Shown piece by piece: positions 60,271 through 64,000 of a stretch of 64,000 nt of DNA; position 1 is the first letter of the stretch, and each line of letters opens with the position of its first letter. Source of the DNA: Spirochaetaceae bacterium (GTDB lineage: Bacteria; Spirochaetota; Spirochaetia; CADAEX01); assembly GCA_009780675.1 (NCBI GenBank), contig WQZP01000002.1, positions 1-64,000 on the forward strand, written 5' to 3'. The notes below the pieces were generated by a model. The model was not told the DNA's origin and made no database searches. It worked only from the letters and a program-made list of their open reading frames with translations. A program made the position numbers and the translations under genes.

Positions 60271-62214
60271 ATGAAAGAGACCCTTACTCTTGATGAATTC
60301 AAAAAATATATGAGGAACCTGGCTGAAAGAGACAGCAGTGTCAAGTCAGTGCAGGTATCAGCGACTTCGTTAGATGAGTGTCTTGATCATGCGGCAATAG
60401 AACTCAATACTAAAGTTTCCAAACTGGAATATGAAGTAATAATAAAAGGGGCAAAAGGTTTCTTTGGGATAGGAAAGAAAAATTATACGCTTGTTGTTTA
60501 TAAATCAGAAGATAAAGAAGAAAGTATTTCAGATATAAATGAATTAGGCACCGATGAATTTGTCGAAGAACAGATAAAAGATAAAGACGGAGATGTAATT
60601 CTCAATTTATACAGAGGAGAGGTTTTTCTCAAAGTATATGCCCCTGAAGGAAAAGGCGAAAAAGCTGTGCTTGAACAGGCTCTTCAAAAGATCGACTCCA
60701 GAAAAGTAACTGATTTTGATAAAGCACTTGTTGCAAAAATCGTAAAACTTGCAGATGGGATGTCTGTAAAGATTGGTTCATATTCTCCAAAAAGCAGCAA
60801 TAATACCGCAGTTTCTCTTAGAGTAGAAGAAAATGATATGAAAGCATACATCACTCTTACTCCTCCTGGTGATGGTGGCAGTGACTTGGAAAAAGAGACT
60901 ATATTATCATTTTTAAAAAGCAATATGGTGGTTTTTGGAGTTGATGATAAAAATCTTGAAGCTTTTCTTGACAATCCTTTTTATGGAACAGGTTTTCTTG
61001 TGGCAGAAGGCTTGCAGCCTCAACATGGGGCAGATGCAGAAATAATTTATAATTTTTCTACAGAAGAGGCTTCTTCTTTATTAAAAGAAAAAGATGGCAA
61101 AGTTGACTTTAAAGATAAAAGCCTTATTCAGAATGTTGTGGAAGGGCAAGTCATTGCGGAAAAGAAACCTGCAGAAAAAGGGGTTAAAGGAAGAACTGTA
61201 ACAGGAAACGCTCTTGAGGCAAAAGACGGGCGTGATAAGGAATTTAAGGTAGGCAATAACGTTAAAGTGGAAAAAGGGCTTAAAGCTGTTGCTACTACTA
61301 ACGGGCAAGTACTTCTGTTAAATGAGAAAATTACTGTTGAAAGTGTTCATCTTGTTGATGGAGATGTCAATCTTTCAACAGGAAATATACATTTTCTAGG
61401 CACTGTTGTTGTAAATGGAAATGTTGAAGATGGATTCTCTATCAAAGCAACAGGCAATATTGAAATAAAGGGAAATGTTGGAAGGTGTACAATAGATGCG
61501 GTAGGGAACGTAATTGTCCATCAGGGTATAAACTGTAATGAAAACGGGTCTGTAAGAGCAGGAAAAGGGGTAATGGCAAAATTTATACAAAACTCCCAGG
61601 TAGAAGCCGGCGAAATAGTGTTTGTAACAGATGGGATTATAAACTCAAATGTTGACTCTAATGGAAAAATAATTTGTAAAGGTAAAAGAGCAACAGTTGT
61701 AGGTGGCCGCCTGCGCGCTACAGAGGAAATATCTGCTAAAACTTTTGGTTCACTTGCTGTTGGCTCTACAGAGCTTGAAGTAGGTTTTGATCCAAAAAGC
61801 AAGGAAAGGCTTCTTGAACTTGAGGAAAAGAAAGCTGCTTCTGAAAAAGAACTTGAAGAAATTGACAGAAATCTTGTAACTCTCGAAAACCTCAAGAAAA
61901 AGATGAGGGGTAAATTTCCGGAAGAAAAGGAAAAAATACTTCAGGAACTTACCGATAAATCAATGGCTATAAAAACAGATCTCACCGATATTGAAAATGA
62001 AAATACAACTATTTATGAACATATAAAATCTCTTAAATCAACAGGCAAAATATCTGCGGGCGCAACTGTATATCCAGGCGTAAAAATAACAATAAAAGAT
62101 GCCCGCCTTGAAGTAAAGAATGAATTAAAAAGAATTACTTTTGTAAATGAAGATTCTATGATTAAAACCAGAAAATATGAAGAGCCCGAAGAAGAATCAT
62201 TCGAGGAGAACTGA
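60271..62214 (+). CDS. fapA: FapA/DUF342 protein with Jag-N domain
   Basis: A 647-residue protein. Residues 15-75 match the Jag N-terminal domain (DECLDHAAIELNTKVSKLEY then GFFGIGKKNYTL). The main part (about 110-600) is the DUF342/FapA polymer-binding beta fold, with the repeated short Gly/Val strands seen in GNIHFLGTVVVNGNVEDGF and GNIEIKGNVGRCTIDAVGNV. A helical coiled-coil insertion occupies about 505-590. FapA proteins are linked to flagellar assembly or placement, but the molecular action is unclear. It is 3 nt after fliA. Confidence 0.9.
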   Translation: MKETLTLDEFKKYMRNLAERDSSVKSVQVSATSLDECLDHAAIELNTKVSKLEYEVIIKGAKGFFGIGKKNYTLVVYKSEDKEESISDINELGTDEFVEEQIKDKDGDVILNLYRGEVFLKVYAPEGKGEKAVLEQALQKIDSRKVTDFDKALVAKIVKLADGMSVKIGSYSPKSSNNTAVSLRVEENDMKAYITLTPPGDGGSDLEKETILSFLKSNMVVFGVDDKNLEAFLDNPFYGTGFLVAEGLQPQHGADAEIIYNFSTEEASSLLKEKDGKVDFKDKSLIQNVVEGQVIAEKKPAEKGVKGRTVTGNALEAKDGRDKEFKVGNNVKVEKGLKAVATTNGQVLLLNEKITVESVHLVDGDVNLSTGNIHFLGTVVVNGNVEDGFSIKATGNIEIKGNVGRCTIDAVGNVIVHQGINCNENGSVRAGKGVMAKFIQNSQVEAGEIVFVTDGIINSNVDSNGKIICKGKRATVVGGRLRATEEISAKTFGSLAVGSTELEVGFDPKSKERLLELEEKKAASEKELEEIDRNLVTLENLKKKMRGKFPEEKEKILQELTDKSMAIKTDLTDIENENTTIYEHIKSLKSTGKISAGATVYPGVKITIKDARLEVKNELKRITFVNEDSMIKTRKYEEPEEESFEEN

Positions 62215-62534
62215 TGTCGATTCAACCAATAGACTTACAGACTCTTTTTCTTAAGATGAGTCATGTTGGAAAAGATCAAGCTGTTGCAAAAGAAAGCGCT
62301 GCATTGCAACAAGCAATAAAGGGCGGTGAGTTGGAGAAAAGAACTCAACATAGTGATACCAGCGTTAACAAGGCAGATCATTCAGATGAAGGGCCTGAAA
62401 AAACAAAAGAAGATGCCGACCAAGGTGGGCAAAATCAGGATAAGAGAAAAAATAAAAAAAATAACGATATGGCTGAAAATAAAGAAATACTTTCAGATCC
62501 TGATCTCGGCAAAAATATAGATATTAGCGGATAA
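62214..62534 (+). CDS. Unrecognised small hydrophilic protein
   Basis: A 106-residue protein with an ordered start (MSIQPIDLQTLFLKMSHVGK) and a strongly charged, disordered rest rich in Lys, Asp, Glu and Asn. No family is recognised. It overlaps fapA by 1 nt (TGATG) and is followed 6 nt later by a membrane protein gene, so translation coupling is likely. The well-formed first 20 residues suggest a real conserved peptide with a flexible tail. Confidence 0.75.
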   Translation: MSIQPIDLQTLFLKMSHVGKDQAVAKESAALQQAIKGGELEKRTQHSDTSVNKADHSDEGPEKTKEDADQGGQNQDKRKNKKNNDMAENKEILSDPDLGKNIDISG

Positions 62535-62540
62535 ACTTTC

Positions 62541-63227
62541 ATGTTAATAATAATTGCAGTAATACTTAATTTTGTAGCGATCTATTTTATTTTTCATTAC
62601 TTTAAGTGGAAACTTACAAGTCATAATTTTCTTGAAAGTTATGAAAAAAAGAAAAATGAAATAGGCGAAGAAATTAATCTTATGCTTATTGAAATAAATA
62701 AAACAACTGAACGTAATCTTCAAATACTTGAAGCAAAAATAAATCAGTTGAATGAAGTTGTAGCAAGATCAGAGAAAGTGTTTGGCGCGTTAAAAAAAGA
62801 AAAAGAGATAACAGAAAATAGTGAAAATATTTATCAAAAACTTGAAAGAAAAAGTATAAACAATAATATAGAAAAAGTCGGTAAAGTTAAGGAACGACAC
62901 AAGGTATTGGACAGGGGCCAACCAGAGGCGTTGGACAAGGGCCGATACGAAGTGTCGGACAAGGGCCAATCCGAAGTATTGGACAGGGAAGAAGAAAGGG
63001 ATGATGTGGAACGTCGGGCAAAAGAAGTTATTTCTTCAAAGCCAGAGCCTGAATTATTTGATAATACAGTAAAGCCCAGTGACACAGTAAAGGTTCCGAA
63101 AGAAGATTTGCATGAAAAAGTACTAACCATGTATAAAAATGGAATTGATATTGAACTTATATCCAGAAAACTTGGTATTACCTCTGGTGAAGTTGAATTA
63201 ATAATATCGATAAGTAAAATAAAATAA
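62541..63227 (+). CDS. Membrane-anchored coiled-coil protein with internal minisatellite
   Basis: A 228-residue protein: one N-terminal membrane helix (2-20), a cytoplasmic coiled coil (about 32-90), a variable stretch with four 8-residue repeats (about 122-150), and a C-terminal helix-turn-helix-like block (VLTMYKNGIDIELISRKLGI, about 194-213). The repeats are V-L-D-R/K-G-Q-x-E in pattern. I do not recognise a named family. It lies between a small unknown and a CheA-like gene. The start is ATG 62541 with a weak ribosome site, so translation may be coupled. Confidence 0.8.
   Translation: MLIIIAVILNFVAIYFIFHYFKWKLTSHNFLESYEKKKNEIGEEINLMLIEINKTTERNLQILEAKINQLNEVVARSEKVFGALKKEKEITENSENIYQKLERKSINNNIEKVGKVKERHKVLDRGQPEALDKGRYEVSDKGQSEVLDREEERDDVERRAKEVISSKPEPELFDNTVKPSDTVKVPKEDLHEKVLTMYKNGIDIELISRKLGITSGEVELIISISKIK
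62904..62990 (+). repeat. In-frame 24-bp tandem repeat
   Basis: Three full 24-bp units (62904-62927, 62928-62951, 62952-62975) and a 15-bp partial (62976-62990) share the core TTGGAC(A/A)GGGGC with variation. Each encodes eight residues such as VLDRGQPE, ALDKGRYE and VSDKGQSE. The period is a multiple of three, so copy-number change would preserve the frame. Base composition here is visibly richer in G and C than its surroundings. Confidence 0.85.
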
Positions 63228-63241
63228 AATGGGATTATTAT

Positions 63242-64000
63242 ATGAATAATTTAATGAAATTATTTCTTAGGGACAGCCGAAATCATATTACTCAGTTGCT
63301 TAATTCTCTTATACAATATAAAAAAAATCCAAAAAGTAGGTTAATTATTGAAAATGCTTTCAGGGCAGTACACTCAATTAAAACCGAAGCTTCATATTTA
63401 CAATTAGATAATATTGCTAATCTGTCCCACGAGATTGAAAATGAACTTGAATTTTTTTTGGCAAAGAAAAATGTTTTTTCCAAAGAAAAATATGACAGTT
63501 TGATCAAAAAAGCAGAAATGCTTCAGAAAATGATTAAATCAGTAGAGAAAAAAACTTCAGCTTCAGCTTCCGGCGGGAGGGCTAAAGAAAAATTAGAGTT
63601 AGAAGTAAAAAAAGAAAAAGATTGTGATGAATTTTCAGACTCTGAAGATGTTGATAACGAAAAAACAGAAGATCAGGTTTTTGATGAATTTCAACTTCAT
63701 CTTCTTTCCGAAGCCATGAAAAGAGGGGAGAGTTTATACAGGATTGCTTGCGATATTTTACCAGATACTGTAATGAAATATGCAAGATTATATCTTATAG
63801 TAAATAATCTTGAACTTCACTGTAATCTGATAAAAACAATACCAGCAATAGATATTAGCGAAGTTTATAATTCCAAGGATACAGATAATAACATAATAAT
63901 GCCGAATCCCAGTATGGAAGAAAATACAAGAATAATATGCTATGTTACAACAAGAAAAAATCATGACCAGATATATAGTATTGTAAATGTAGATGAAGTA
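63242..64000 (+). CDS. CheA-like histidine phosphotransfer protein (cut by window end)
   Basis: At least 253 residues, open to the window edge. The first about 100 residues are an HPt/P1 domain with the phosphorylatable H44 in AFRAVHSIKTEAS and the later LSHEIENELEF helix. A Lys/Glu-rich linker leads to a CheA P2-like region (RGESLYRIACDILPDTVMKYARLYLIVNNL). The usual Gly after HSIK is Thr here. Whether the kinase core and CheW-binding domain follow lies outside the window, so cheA is probable but not proven. The ATG at 63242 has a weak GGGA site 8-10 nt upstream. Confidence 0.75.
   Translation, partial: MNNLMKLFLRDSRNHITQLLNSLIQYKKNPKSRLIIENAFRAVHSIKTEASYLQLDNIANLSHEIENELEFFLAKKNVFSKEKYDSLIKKAEMLQKMIKSVEKKTSASASGGRAKEKLELEVKKEKDCDEFSDSEDVDNEKTEDQVFDEFQLHLLSEAMKRGESLYRIACDILPDTVMKYARLYLIVNNLELHCNLIKTIPAIDISEVYNSKDTDNNIIMPNPSMEENTRIICYVTTRKNHDQIYSIVNVDEV

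Noticed and set aside
62904-62990. Tandem repeat as a CRISPR array
   Set aside because: Units are contiguous with no spacers, lie in frame inside a gene and diverge from one another; no cas genes nearby.

Overview
Organism. The window is low-GC (roughly 35 %, judged by eye) and reads as a chromosome segment of a spirochaete, most like the Treponema/Spirochaetales branch. The main reason is gene content and order: a division cluster runs into xerC, dprA, topA, xerD and hslVU, and then into a very long periplasmic-flagellar operon that contains the spirochaete-typical genes flbB, flbD, fliY and flhFG. FlgE also carries the Lys165/Cys178 pair known from the covalently crosslinked hooks of Treponema. 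The hslVU-flgB linkage and the single joined flagellar operon recall Borrelia; in T. pallidum the flagellar genes are split between loci. No phage, IS element, CRISPR array or tRNA was seen. Layout, 1-12.1 kb. The window opens with a 5S rRNA gene. It is followed by a universal stress protein gene on the minus strand, then cheW, a DegT-like aminotransferase, nadK, recN and an unrecognised helical protein. Next comes a two-gene signalling module: a receiver protein with two tandem HD-GYP domains, the second lacking its HD histidine, overlapping a 1427-residue BvgS-like hybrid histidine kinase. Layout, 12.1-19.3 kb. A minus-strand pair encodes cytidine deaminase and an orphan TAXI-type binding lipoprotein. 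The plus strand then has an exported propeller-like protein, an M23-fold protein that has lost most zinc ligands, a methyltransferase with an N-terminal zinc knuckle, and a DUF4912 + GH57 glucan-enzyme pair. A convergent 93-residue gene meets GH57 at a perfect 13-bp inverted repeat that contains both stop codons. Layout, 19.3-64 kb. Everything here is on the plus strand, with overlapping or near-touching genes. A TTGACA/TATAAT promoter followed by 10-bp-phased GTGG repeats (an MraZ operator) drives mraZ-rsmH-ftsL-murF-mraY-ftsW-ftsQ-ftsA-ftsZ. Then follow xerC, a TPR lipoprotein, dprA, topA, xerD, hslV and hslU. The flagellar operon runs flgB-flgC-fliE-fliF-fliG-fliH-fliI-fliJ-flbB-fliK-flgD-flgE-flbD-motA-motB-fliL-fliM-fliY-fliO-fliP-fliQ-fliR-flhB-flhA-flhF-flhG-(membrane protein)-fliA-fapA-two small unknowns-CheA-like. 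The last gene is cut by the window end. How the genes work together. The right-hand 45 kb joins septum formation, chromosome topology and dimer resolution, a stress protease, and the whole rod, motor, export and hook machinery with its sigma factor. Growth, division and periplasmic flagellum assembly could therefore be expressed together. The left part adds signalling and envelope functions. The most unusual local signals are a ten-G run touching the fliO start codon, a 24-bp in-frame minisatellite in a gene just before the CheA-like gene, the degenerate M23 protein and the dual HD-GYP regulator. I found no clearly new defence or mobile system.
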